Below are positions 1 through 7,534 of a DNA stretch of 43,657 bases, piece by piece (positions within the stretch are counted from its first letter, which is position 1; each line of letters opens with the position of its first letter). The position numbers and the translations under genes are program-made. The stretch is from Actinomycetes bacterium. Its GTDB lineage: Bacteria; Actinomycetota; Actinomycetes; Mycobacteriales; Mycobacteriaceae. The notes under the pieces were generated by a model. That model was not told the DNA's origin and did not search any database. It was given only the letters and a program-made list of their open reading frames with translations. Where the stretch lies: the NCBI GenBank assembly GCA_022601135.1, contig JAHZJB010000100.1:1-43657 (forward strand), given 5' to 3'.

Positions 1-367
1 GGAGTTGTCCCTGCACGGCGACCCGACGTTCATCGTGTCCACCGCCATCGCCACCCGCGACTATCAGGACGTTCACCACGACCGGGACAAGGCCCAGGCC
101 AAGGGTTCCAAGGACATCTTCGTCAACATCCTCACCGACACCGGTCTGGTGCAGCGGTTCATCACCGACTGGGCCGGGCCGACCGCCGTCATCAAGTCGA
201 TCGGTCTGCGACTCGGTGTGCCCTGGTATGCCTATGACACCGTGACGTTCACCGGTGAGGTGATTGAGGTCGTCGACGACTTGATCACGCTGAAGGTCAC
301 CGGCAGCAACAGCCTTGGCGACCATGTGATCGCCAAGGCCACACTGACGTTGGTGGGTGCCGCGTGA
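1..367 (+). CDS. chsH1: ChsH1, MaoC-like steroid enoyl-CoA hydratase subunit (5' end cut by window)
   Basis: The reading frame is already open at base 2 and ends with TGA at 365-367, so the first residues lie outside the window. The visible 120 or so residues form a single hot-dog fold of the MaoC type; the stretch DVHHDRDKA carries the hydratase Asp/His pair, and LGVPWYAYDTVTFTGEV is the usual hot-dog strand. The sequence matches what I remember of M. tuberculosis Rv3541c (ChsH1). In that family ChsH1 pairs with the MaoC half of ChsH2 to hydrate the C22 steroid enoyl-CoA late in cholesterol side-chain degradation; ChsH2 would lie upstream, outside the window. The stop overlaps the GTG start of ltp2 (GTGA), so the two are translationally coupled, in keeping with a hydratase-aldolase complex. 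Confidence 0.9.
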   Translation, partial: ELSLHGDPTFIVSTAIATRDYQDVHHDRDKAQAKGSKDIFVNILTDTGLVQRFITDWAGPTAVIKSIGLRLGVPWYAYDTVTFTGEVIEVVDDLITLKVTGSNSLGDHVIAKATLTLVGAA

Positions 368-1530
368 GTGCGGGCATATCCGGCAAGGCGGCGATCGCCG
401 GTATCGGTGCCACCGATTTCTCGAAGAACTCCGGTCGAAGCGAACTGCGACTCGCGGCCGAGGCGGTGCTCGACGCACTCGACGACGCGGGGCTGACACC
501 TGCCGATGTCGACGGCATGGTCACGTTCACGATGGATTCCAACACCGAAGTGGCCGTTGCGCGCGCCACCGGGATCGGGGAGCTGAAGTTCTTCTCCAAG
601 ATTCACCACGGCGGCGGCGCGGCCTGCGCGACGATTCAACAGGCGGCGCTGGCGGTGGCGACCGGCGTCGCGGAATGCGTTGTGGCATATCGCGCCTTCA
701 ATGAGCGTTCTGGTATGCGATTCGGCCAGGTGCAGATGCGCCTGGTGGACAACGCCGACTCCACCGGTGTCGACAACTCGTTCTGCTATCCGCACGGATT
801 GTCGACACCCGCCGCGCAGGTAGCGATGATCGCTCAGCGCTACATGCACCTCTCGGGCGCGCGCAGTCGGGATTTCGGGCTGGTGTCGGTGGCTGACCGC
901 AAGCATGCGGCCAACAACCCGAAGGCGTACTTCTACGGCAAGCCGATCACCATCGAGGATCACCAGAATTCCCGGTGGATCGCCGAGCCGCTGCGCCTCC
1001 TCGACTGCTGCCAGGAGACTGACGGCGGCGTGGCGCTGGTCGTGACGACGCCCGAACGTGCCAGGGATCTGAAGCACCGGCCCGCGGTCATCGAGGCCGC
1101 ATCTCAAGGTTCCAGCCCGGATCAGTACTCGATGGTCAGCTACTACCGGCCGGAGTTGGGTCTGCCCGAGATGGGGTTGGTGGGCAGACAGTTGTGGCAG
1201 CAGTCTGGCCTGGCGCCCGCCGATATCCAGACTGCGATTCTCTACGACCACTTCACCCCGTTCACTCTGATCCAGCTCGAAGAGCTCGGCTTCTGCGGTC
1301 GGGGCGAGGCCAAGGATTACATCGCCGATGGTGCTATCGAGATCGGCGGCCGACTGCCGATCAATACCCACGGTGGCCAGCTGGGTGAGGCCTATATCCA
1401 CGGCATGAACGGCATCGCTGAAGGGGTGCGCCAGCTGCGCGGGACATCGGTGAATCCGGTAGCGAACGTGCAGCATGTGCTGGTCACGGCGGGCACCGGC
1501 GTGCCGACGTCGGGGCTCATCCTGGGGTGA
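364..1530 (+). CDS. ltp2: Ltp2, steroid side-chain retro-aldolase (thiolase fold)
   Basis: This 388-residue thiolase-superfamily protein closely resembles M. tuberculosis Rv3540c. In this family Ltp2 cleaves the 17-hydroxy C22 steroid-CoA to androstenedione-type ketone and propionyl-CoA, bound to the DUF35 domain of ChsH2. The nucleophilic Cys region of true thiolases reads HHGGGAACATIQQA, with glycines where the Cys would be, so it is not a condensing or cleaving thiolase. Tyr294 (in LYDHFTPF) and Tyr344 (in GEAYIHGMNG) coincide with the two tyrosines that I recall as catalytic in studied Ltp2 enzymes. The GTG start at 364 overlaps the chsH1 stop and leaves full family length. It is the end of an operon entering from the left; its own operator must be upstream of the window. 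Confidence 0.92.
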   Translation: MSAGISGKAAIAGIGATDFSKNSGRSELRLAAEAVLDALDDAGLTPADVDGMVTFTMDSNTEVAVARATGIGELKFFSKIHHGGGAACATIQQAALAVATGVAECVVAYRAFNERSGMRFGQVQMRLVDNADSTGVDNSFCYPHGLSTPAAQVAMIAQRYMHLSGARSRDFGLVSVADRKHAANNPKAYFYGKPITIEDHQNSRWIAEPLRLLDCCQETDGGVALVVTTPERARDLKHRPAVIEAASQGSSPDQYSMVSYYRPELGLPEMGLVGRQLWQQSGLAPADIQTAILYDHFTPFTLIQLEELGFCGRGEAKDYIADGAIEIGGRLPINTHGGQLGEAYIHGMNGIAEGVRQLRGTSVNPVANVQHVLVTAGTGVPTSGLILG

Positions 1531-1554
1531 ACCCTGCCGGGATATGATCCACGA

Positions 1555-2016
1555 ATGCCAGACACCAAACGCAGCTGGGTTGCCCCGATCGCGCTCGTCG
1601 TCGCCGTCGTCGCCGTTGCTCTCGCAGTGTGGGGATTGGTGCGATCGAGCTCGTTGGGCGACGGACCCCGGGCCAGCGGCGATGAGGCCAAGACGAAGAT
1701 TTGCGAGGCGTTCGACTTGGTGCGCGCCGCGGTGTCCCTGCAAACCAACGCAGACCTCGGCCCCGAGCGGGTCGCTGTCGAGGCGGTGGCGGCCAATGCC
1801 CGGCTGGCTACTCTGGGCGGCGGACAGTTCCTGTTGGCCAGACTGGACGAGACGGTACCCAGTGAGTTGGGCGACGAGATGCGAACGTTCGCAACCGAGC
1901 TCGAGTACATCGGGATGGGCCAACTCGCCGGCGCGGCCGCTGCCGACCCGGTCCAGAAGAACCGCATGGGCAATGCTCAGGCCACCGCCGACCGCGTGCT
2001 GGAGCTCTGCAAGTAA
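1555..2016 (+). CDS. small single-pass membrane protein, function unknown
   Basis: A 153-residue protein with a short charged N-terminus (MPDTKRSW), one strong transmembrane helix at about residues 9-30 (alternating V/A/I/L ending in VWGLVRSSS), and a soluble helical remainder of about 115 residues. There is no lipobox Cys and no clear signal-peptidase site, so an anchored protein with an outside C-terminal domain is most likely. Two cysteines (in KICEAF and the penultimate residue) flank the soluble part and could form a disulfide. It resembles a widespread type of mycobacterial conserved membrane protein of unknown role. It starts 24 bp after ltp2 and is probably read through from it; no strong ribosome site is visible. 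It ends 6 bp before the convergent chsH3. Confidence 0.75.
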   Translation: MPDTKRSWVAPIALVVAVVAVALAVWGLVRSSSLGDGPRASGDEAKTKICEAFDLVRAAVSLQTNADLGPERVAVEAVAANARLATLGGGQFLLARLDETVPSELGDEMRTFATELEYIGMGQLAGAAAADPVQKNRMGNAQATADRVLELCK

Positions 2017-2022
2017 CCCGGC

Positions 2023-2889
2023 TCAGGCGGGGACGAACTCGACTCCGGTCAGCGCGACGGCGTCGTCGCGTTCGGCTGCGGTCACGACGGCGGCAAATCC
2101 GCCCGAATTCTCCCAGGCGCTGACGCGCAGTGTCTCACCGGGAAACACCACGCCCGCCATTCGTGCGCCGTAGGACCTGAGCCTGCTGACATCACCGTCG
2201 AGCAGGTTGTCCACCAGTGCCTTGCAGGTCATCGCGTAGGTGCACAGTCCGTGCAGGATGGGCCGCGGAAAGCCCGCTGCGGCGGCGAAATCCGGATCCG
2301 AGTGCAGCGGATTGCGATCCCCGCACATCCGGTAGAGCAGGGCCTGGCCAGGTGAGGTCGGTACCGAAAGCTCGAGGTCAGGCCTGCCGTCCGACGGCGT
2401 CGCCGACGGCGACCCGGACGGACCCCGGTCCCCGCCGAAGCCGCCCTCGCCGCGGGCGAAGATCGACCGCTTCTGGGTCCACAGCAACGTGCCCTCCGGG
2501 TCGGTCACCGTCGTCTCCGACCAGATCACCGCGGCCTTGCCCTTGTCCCATATGTCGGTGAAACGCGTGACCGCCGTGCCACTGCCCGACGGTGGAATCG
2601 GCCCGGGCACCGTGACGGCCTCACTGGCATGCAACACCTTGCTCAGCTCGATGTCGATACCGGGGAAGCGCACCGCCGGCGGCTCGGTCATGTGGAAGCT
2701 CTGCGCGACGTTGCCAAAGGTGGGTAACACCTGTGGCGTGCGGTCCGTCAGATAGCGCAGCTCGCGCCTGCTCATCGGGTCGCCCCCGGCGCCCAGACCC
2801 AAGTGATAGAGCTGGATATCGTCACTGCTCCAGGAGAATTCGACGGGGTCGAGTTCAGCGCCGACGGCTTCGTCGAGATTGATGGGCAC
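2023..2889 (-). CDS. chsH3: ChsH3-type MaoC (double hot-dog) steroid enoyl-CoA hydratase
   Basis: This 288-residue protein has two hot-dog modules: an N-terminal one lacking the catalytic pair (about 1-145) and a C-terminal one with the hydratase-2 signature YRMCGDRNPLHSDPDF, giving Asp191, Asn193 and His196. A Gly/Ser/Pro-rich linker (about 147-170) joins them. That layout is shared with peroxisomal MFE-2-type hydratases and with M. tuberculosis Rv3538. From established work on Rv3538 (ChsH3), it hydrates a C24 steroid side-chain enoyl-CoA with stereochemistry different from EchA19; which substrate applies here is inferred. It lies 3 bp downstream of kstD on the same strand and so should be transcribed with it under the KstR site at 4607. 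Confidence 0.85.
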   Translation of the reverse strand: MPINLDEAVGAELDPVEFSWSSDDIQLYHLGLGAGGDPMSRRELRYLTDRTPQVLPTFGNVAQSFHMTEPPAVRFPGIDIELSKVLHASEAVTVPGPIPPSGSGTAVTRFTDIWDKGKAAVIWSETTVTDPEGTLLWTQKRSIFARGEGGFGGDRGPSGSPSATPSDGRPDLELSVPTSPGQALLYRMCGDRNPLHSDPDFAAAAGFPRPILHGLCTYAMTCKALVDNLLDGDVSRLRSYGARMAGVVFPGETLRVSAWENSGGFAAVVTAAERDDAVALTGVEFVPA

Positions 2890-2892
2890 GAC

Positions 2893-4605
2893 TCACTCCC
2901 CTCCGGGGTTCGATGTCGCCGACGCGGGGGCTCCGGCGAGGTGCAGGGCCGCAAGATACCCGAATGTCATGGCCGGCCCGATAGTGCCCCCGGGTCCCGG
3001 ATAAGTGTGGCCCATCACCGGTGCGCTGACATTGCCCGCAGCGTAGAGACCGTCGATGACCGAGCCGTCGTCGCGCAGCGCGCGCCCCTGTACGTCGGTG
3101 ACGATGCCGCCTTTGGTGCCCAGGTCCCCGGGCACCATCTTGGCCGCGTAGAACGGCGCGATGCTGATCTCGCCGAGGTTTGGATTGGGCTTGTTGGTCG
3201 GGTCGCCGTAATACCGATCATAGGCGCTCTCGCCCCGCTTGAAGTCCGCGTCGACGCCAGAGCGCGCGAAGCCGTTGAACCGCGCGACCGTTTCCGTGAG
3301 CGTGTCGGCAGGCAGTCCGGTCTTCGTGGCGAGTTCGCCGAGCGTGGGGGCGCTGACTACTACCCCCGACTCCATCCACTTCTTCGGGATGCGCTGCCCT
3401 GCTTGCAGTCCGGCGAAAATGTAACGGTCGCGGTACTGTTGGTCGAACACCAGCCAGGCGGGGATGTTCTCGCCGGGACCCGGGCCCTGGCCGTGCGGAC
3501 CGCCGTACATGTGGTGGCACGCCTCGACATAGGGCATCGATTCGTTCATGAAGCGCATGCCCGCCATGTTGACGATGATCGATCCGGGTGAGTTGCGCTC
3601 GGACAGCGCGAACCACGGTGCGTTGACCAACGGTACCGTAGGTCCCCACCAGGCGTCCTCCATGACATCTAGTGCTGCACCGAGCTTTTCAGCAGCCAAT
3701 ATGCCGTCCCCGGTGTTGGCCTCGGCGCCCACCGTCCACTCGGTGGTGATGGGTGCGCGCTGGTACTTCACCCGCATCTGCTCGTTGTGTTCGAATCCGC
3801 CGCTGGCCAGGACGACCCCCCGATGAGCCCGGATGAGTTGCGGTTCGGTGGATTCGGGCCCGTCCGTCTGGCGTACGTAGATTCCGCGGACGATGCCGGC
3901 CTCAACGTGCAGGTCCGTCATGGCTGTATTCAGCTCCACCGGCACGCCCGCGTTCTGCAAACCGATGCGCAGCGGTGCTATCAGTGCCCGACCCATGCCC
4001 ACCAGGTTCTTGCCGGTCGCCTGCGCCCACATGGTGCGGATCCCCACCCTGAGGCTGCGTAGCACCCCGCGGGGATGACGCTTGAGTTGATTGAGGCGCA
4101 CGTAGTCCTGCTGCATGACCACCACGTTGAGCGGGACCTTCCCGTATGGCGGCTCCAGGCCCCCGAGGTCTGCGCCGAGCTTCTTGGCGTCGAACGGCTT
4201 GGGCTCCACCGAGCGGCCCGTCGCCTTGCCGCCGGCGGCCTCGGGGTAGTAGTCGGAGTAGTTGGGCACCCAGCACAGCTCGAGGGGCGAGTTCTTCAGC
4301 ACGAACGACAGCATCTCCGGGCCCCGGTCCAGGTAGGTGTCGATCTTTTCGGCCGGCACCGCGTCACCGATGATCGTGTGCAGGTAGGTACGGGCTGCCT
4401 CCGCTGTGTCGGTGACGCCGTCGCGCTTGAGGACCTCATTGTTCGGGATCCACACGCCACCGCCCGACCGGGCAGTGGAACCGCCGTAATGCGGAGCCTT
4501 CTCGACAACTATCGTTGACAGACCATGGTGGGCGGCGGTGAGGGCGGCGACCATTCCGGCGGCGCCACTGCCGACCACGATGACGTCGTACTCCTGTCCA
4601 GTCAT
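2893..4605 (-). CDS. kstD: KstD, 3-ketosteroid delta1-dehydrogenase
   Basis: A 570-residue FAD flavoprotein. The N-terminal dinucleotide motif is VVGSGAAG (residues 10-17) followed by EKAPHYGGSTARSGGG, typical of the fumarate-reductase/KstD family. Catalytic tyrosines can be placed: Tyr119 or Tyr120 in NYSDYYP, a Tyr in NESMPYVEACHH, and Tyr535 with Gly539 in GHTYPGPGGTIGP. It introduces the 1,2 double bond in ring A of 3-ketosteroids, which with KshA leads to opening of ring B; M. tuberculosis Rv3537 is the counterpart. The frame extends 23 codons further upstream, but I chose the ATG at 4605 because it places MTGQEYDVIVVGSG at the expected N-terminus and because the KstR operator lies at 4607-4620. 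That leaves a 1-bp leader, so translation is probably leaderless. Confidence 0.95.
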   Translation of the reverse strand: MTGQEYDVIVVGSGAAGMVAALTAAHHGLSTIVVEKAPHYGGSTARSGGGVWIPNNEVLKRDGVTDTAEAARTYLHTIIGDAVPAEKIDTYLDRGPEMLSFVLKNSPLELCWVPNYSDYYPEAAGGKATGRSVEPKPFDAKKLGADLGGLEPPYGKVPLNVVVMQQDYVRLNQLKRHPRGVLRSLRVGIRTMWAQATGKNLVGMGRALIAPLRIGLQNAGVPVELNTAMTDLHVEAGIVRGIYVRQTDGPESTEPQLIRAHRGVVLASGGFEHNEQMRVKYQRAPITTEWTVGAEANTGDGILAAEKLGAALDVMEDAWWGPTVPLVNAPWFALSERNSPGSIIVNMAGMRFMNESMPYVEACHHMYGGPHGQGPGPGENIPAWLVFDQQYRDRYIFAGLQAGQRIPKKWMESGVVVSAPTLGELATKTGLPADTLTETVARFNGFARSGVDADFKRGESAYDRYYGDPTNKPNPNLGEISIAPFYAAKMVPGDLGTKGGIVTDVQGRALRDDGSVIDGLYAAGNVSAPVMGHTYPGPGGTIGPAMTFGYLAALHLAGAPASATSNPGGE

Positions 4606-4606
4606 G

Positions 4607-4620
4607 TAGAACACGTTATA
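4607..4620. promoter_or_regulatory. KstR operator between kstD and hsaE
   Basis: TAGAACACGTTATA fits the KstR consensus TnnAACnnGTTnnA. It lies 1 bp upstream of the kstD start and 56 bp upstream of hsaE, so one site can control both divergent operons. On the kstD strand the right half reads TATAAC, 9 nt before the ATG, a plausible -10 hexamer for a leaderless transcript, so bound repressor would cover the promoter. Confidence 0.9.
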
Positions 4621-4676
4621 GAATTGGCTGGCTGCCGAACAACTGGCCCGGTCAAGAAAACGAGGGGACTTCACGA

Positions 4677-5462
4677 ATGTTGTCCGTTGAGGTGCGTGAC
4701 TGGCTGGCCGCCGATCTGGCCCAGGCTGAGCGAAGCCGGGTTCCGATCGGCCCGCTGACCGCCCGGGAACCAGATATCGACGTCGTGGATGCCTACGAGA
4801 TCCAGCTGATCAATATCCGCCAGCGGATCGCCGAGGGGGCCCGCGTCATCGGCCACAAGGTCGGCCTCTCCTCGGAGGCCATGCAGAAGATGATGAACGT
4901 CGACGAACCGGACTACGGGCACCTGCTCGATGAGATGCAGGTCTTTGAAGACCGCCCGGTGAAGGCCGCGAACTATCTGTATCCGCGGGTCGAGGTAGAG
5001 GTCGGGTTCATCCTCGCCGACGACCTGCCCGGTGCCGGTTGCACAGAGGACGACGTGCTGGCCGCGACGGCTGCGTTCGCACCCGCGATCGAGCTCATCG
5101 ACTCCCGCATCACCAACTGGCAGATCAAACTGTGCGACACGATCGCGGACAACGCGTCCTCGGCGGGCTGGGTGCTCGGACAGGCGCGGGTCTCGCCGAA
5201 AGACGTCGATGTCAAGGCCATCACGGCAGTCCTCACGAACAACGGTGAGGTGGTCGCCGAGGGGCGCAGTGACGCGGTGCTGGGAAATCCGGTGACCGCG
5301 GTTGCTTGGCTGGCCCGCAAGGTGGAGGTCTTCGGGGTGCGGCTGAAGGCCGGCGACATCGTCTTGCCCGGGTCGTGCACCCGCGCGATTGATGCACCCC
5401 CCGGTAGCCATTTCGTCGCCGACTTCAGCGGATTAGGTTCAGTGGAGCTGAGTTTCGAGTGA
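4677..5462 (+). CDS. hsaE: HsaE, 2-hydroxyhexa-2,4-dienoate hydratase
   Basis: This 261-residue protein is a member of the MhpD/HpcG hydratase family. It adds water to 2-hydroxyhexa-2,4-dienoate, released when HsaD cleaves the ring A-derived product, giving 4-hydroxy-2-oxohexanoate for HsaF. The divalent-metal ligands of the family are in place: Glu106 and Glu108 in RVEVEVGF, and Glu139 in AIELIDSRI. The C-terminus ([14 protein letters not shown]) is full length. The ATG at 4677 follows a GAGGGG ribosome site by roughly 10 nt. It is first in the hsaE-hsaG-hsaF operon and divergent from kstD across a KstR operator. M. tuberculosis Rv3536c is the counterpart. Confidence 0.95.
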   Translation: MLSVEVRDWLAADLAQAERSRVPIGPLTAREPDIDVVDAYEIQLINIRQRIAEGARVIGHKVGLSSEAMQKMMNVDEPDYGHLLDEMQVFEDRPVKAANYLYPRVEVEVGFILADDLPGAGCTEDDVLAATAAFAPAIELIDSRITNWQIKLCDTIADNASSAGWVLGQARVSPKDVDVKAITAVLTNNGEVVAEGRSDAVLGNPVTAVAWLARKVEVFGVRLKAGDIVLPGSCTRAIDAPPGSHFVADFSGLGSVELSFE

Positions 5463-5490
5463 ATTTCGCAGTCAACCCGGAGAGGACCCG

Positions 5491-6447
5491 ATGACGAATA
5501 CGGCGGGGCAAAAACTTCAAGCCGCGATCGTGGGCTCGGGCAACATCAGTACCGATCTGCTGTACAAGTTGCTGCGGTCGGACTGGCTCGAGCCGCGCTG
5601 GATGATCGGGATCGATCCCGACAGCGAAGGTCTGGCGCGAGCCCGCGCGCTGGGTGTGGAGACGTCACACGAGGGTGTGGATTGGCTGCTGGCTCGAGCG
5701 GAGAAGCCCGACCTGGTGTTCGAAGCCACCAGCGCCTACGTACACCGAGACGCGGCGCCTCGATACGCCGAGGCCGGTATCCGCGCTATCGACCTGACAC
5801 CGGCGGCGGTCGGGCCCGGCGTGATTCCGCCCGCGAATCTGCGGGAGCACCTCGATGCGCCCAATGTCAACATGGTGACCTGTGGCGGTCAGGCCACGAT
5901 ACCGATCGTGTATGCGGTGTGCCGGGCGGTCGCCGAGCAGGGCGCGGCCGTGCCCTACGCCGAGATCGTGGCCTCGGTATCCTCGGCGTCGGCGGGACCG
6001 GGAACCCGGGCCAACATCGACGAGTTCACGAAGACGACCAGCCGTGGCGTCGAGGTGATCGGCGGTGCGCGCCGGGGTAAGGCGATCATCATCCTCAACC
6101 CGGCCGACCCGCCGATGATCATGCGGGACACCATCTTCTGCGCGATCCCCGAGGATGCCGACCGTGATGCGATAGCGCGCTCCATCCAGGATGTGGTAGC
6201 CGAGGTGCAGGCCTATGTGCCGGGCTATCGGTTGCTCAACGAACCGCAGTTCGATGACCCGTCGTTGAACTCCGGCGGACAGGCGGTCGTCACGACCTTC
6301 GTCGAAGTGGAGGGTGCCGGTGACTATCTACCGCCGTACGCCGGCAATCTGGACATCATGACCGCGGCAGCGGCCAAGGTCGGCGAGGAGATCGCCAGGC
6401 AACAGGCCGGGGCGTCGCTGTCCACCTCGGCTGGAGGCCGCATATGA
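5491..6447 (+). CDS. hsaG: HsaG, acylating propionaldehyde/acetaldehyde dehydrogenase
   Basis: A 318-residue member of the BphJ/DmpF family. The NAD-binding loop is VGSGNIS (residues 14-20), and the acyl-enzyme Cys131 lies in [14 protein letters not shown]. The enzyme turns propanal, channelled from HsaF, into propionyl-CoA with NAD and CoA. A ribosome site GGAGAGG precedes the ATG at 5491. Its stop overlaps the hsaF start by 4 bp (ATGA), as expected for two subunits that form a channelled aldolase-dehydrogenase complex. Counterpart: Rv3535c. Confidence 0.95.
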   Translation: MTNTAGQKLQAAIVGSGNISTDLLYKLLRSDWLEPRWMIGIDPDSEGLARARALGVETSHEGVDWLLARAEKPDLVFEATSAYVHRDAAPRYAEAGIRAIDLTPAAVGPGVIPPANLREHLDAPNVNMVTCGGQATIPIVYAVCRAVAEQGAAVPYAEIVASVSSASAGPGTRANIDEFTKTTSRGVEVIGGARRGKAIIILNPADPPMIMRDTIFCAIPEDADRDAIARSIQDVVAEVQAYVPGYRLLNEPQFDDPSLNSGGQAVVTTFVEVEGAGDYLPPYAGNLDIMTAAAAKVGEEIARQQAGASLSTSAGGRI

Positions 6448-7493
6448 GCATCGACGACATCTACTTCAATCCCATGTGGGACATCCGGATGACGGACACG
6501 TCGCTGCGCGACGGGTCGCACCACAAGCGTCACCAGTTCACCAAGGACGAGGTGCGTGCGATCGTCGCAGCGCTGGACACCGCCGGAGTGCCGGTCATCG
6601 AGGTCACCCACGGCGACGGGCTGGGTGGGTCGAGCTTCAACTACGGCTTCTCCAAGACCCCGGAGCAGGAACTCATCAAGCTGGCTGCCGAGACGGCCAA
6701 GGAATCAAAGATCGCCTTCCTGATGCTGCCCGGGGTGGGCACCAAGGAAGACATCGTCGAGGCCCAGAACAATGGCGGTTCGATCTGCCGCATCGCCACA
6801 CACTGCACCGAGGCCGATGTCTCCATCCAGCATTTCGGGCTGGCCCGCGAACTCGGGCTGGAGACCGTCGGCTTCCTGATGATGAGCCACACCATCCCGC
6901 CGGAGAAACTGGCCGCCCAAGCCCGGATCATGGCCGACGCCGGCTGCCAGTGCGTCTACGTGGTGGACTCCGCGGGTGCTCTGGTCCTCGAGGGTGTTGC
7001 CGACCGGGTATCGGCTCTGGTCGCCGAACTGGGTGACGACGCACAGGTAGGTTTCCATGGGCACGAGAATCTCGGGCTCGGCGTGGCCAACTCGATCGAG
7101 GCCGTGCGCGCCGGCGCCAAGCAGATCGACGGCTCCTGCCGCCGGTTCGGTGCCGGCGCGGGCAACGCACCGGTCGAGGCGCTGATTGGCGTGTTCGACA
7201 AGATCGGCGTCAAGACCGGCATCGACTTCTTCGATATCGCCGACGCCGCCGAAGAGGTCGTCGCACCGGCGATGCCCGCCGAGTGCCTACTGGACCGCAA
7301 CGCGCTGATCATGGGGTACTCCGGCGTCTACTCCAGCTTTCTCAAGCACGCCATCCGGCAATCCGAGCGTTACGGGGTGCCCGCGCACCAACTCCTGCAC
7401 CGCGCCGGGCAACGCAAGTTGATCGGTGGTCAGGAGGATCAACTCATCGATATCGCGCTGGAGATCAAGCGGGAAATTGACGCCTCGGCTTAG
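6444..7493 (+). CDS. hsaF: HsaF, 4-hydroxy-2-oxohexanoate aldolase
   Basis: A 349-residue class II (metal-dependent) aldolase of the DmpG/BphI family, with an HMGL-like TIM barrel of about 270 residues and a C-terminal communication domain. The catalytic Arg22 and metal ligand Asp23 are in TSLRDGSHH; the other metal ligands are His205 and His207 in GFHGHENLG. It splits 4-hydroxy-2-oxohexanoate into pyruvate and propanal, and the aldehyde passes to HsaG. The ATG overlaps the hsaG stop. It is the last steroid gene of this operon; recQ follows after 41 bp with no KstR site between. Counterpart: Rv3534c. Confidence 0.95.
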   Translation: MSIDDIYFNPMWDIRMTDTSLRDGSHHKRHQFTKDEVRAIVAALDTAGVPVIEVTHGDGLGGSSFNYGFSKTPEQELIKLAAETAKESKIAFLMLPGVGTKEDIVEAQNNGGSICRIATHCTEADVSIQHFGLARELGLETVGFLMMSHTIPPEKLAAQARIMADAGCQCVYVVDSAGALVLEGVADRVSALVAELGDDAQVGFHGHENLGLGVANSIEAVRAGAKQIDGSCRRFGAGAGNAPVEALIGVFDKIGVKTGIDFFDIADAAEEVVAPAMPAECLLDRNALIMGYSGVYSSFLKHAIRQSERYGVPAHQLLHRAGQRKLIGGQEDQLIDIALEIKREIDASA

Positions 7494-7534
7494 CGGTTCC
7501 GCGGAACGTCACACCCGCCGGGCACGATAGGCGC

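Noticed and set aside
232..1923. Long open frame opposite chsH1-ltp2
   Set aside because: It lies antisense to two well-recognised genes, has Arg/His/Gln-rich composition without any family motif, and reflects GC-rich codon structure. The same applies to long antisense frames at 7754-9331, 12739-13875, 20445-21641 and 22952-23731.
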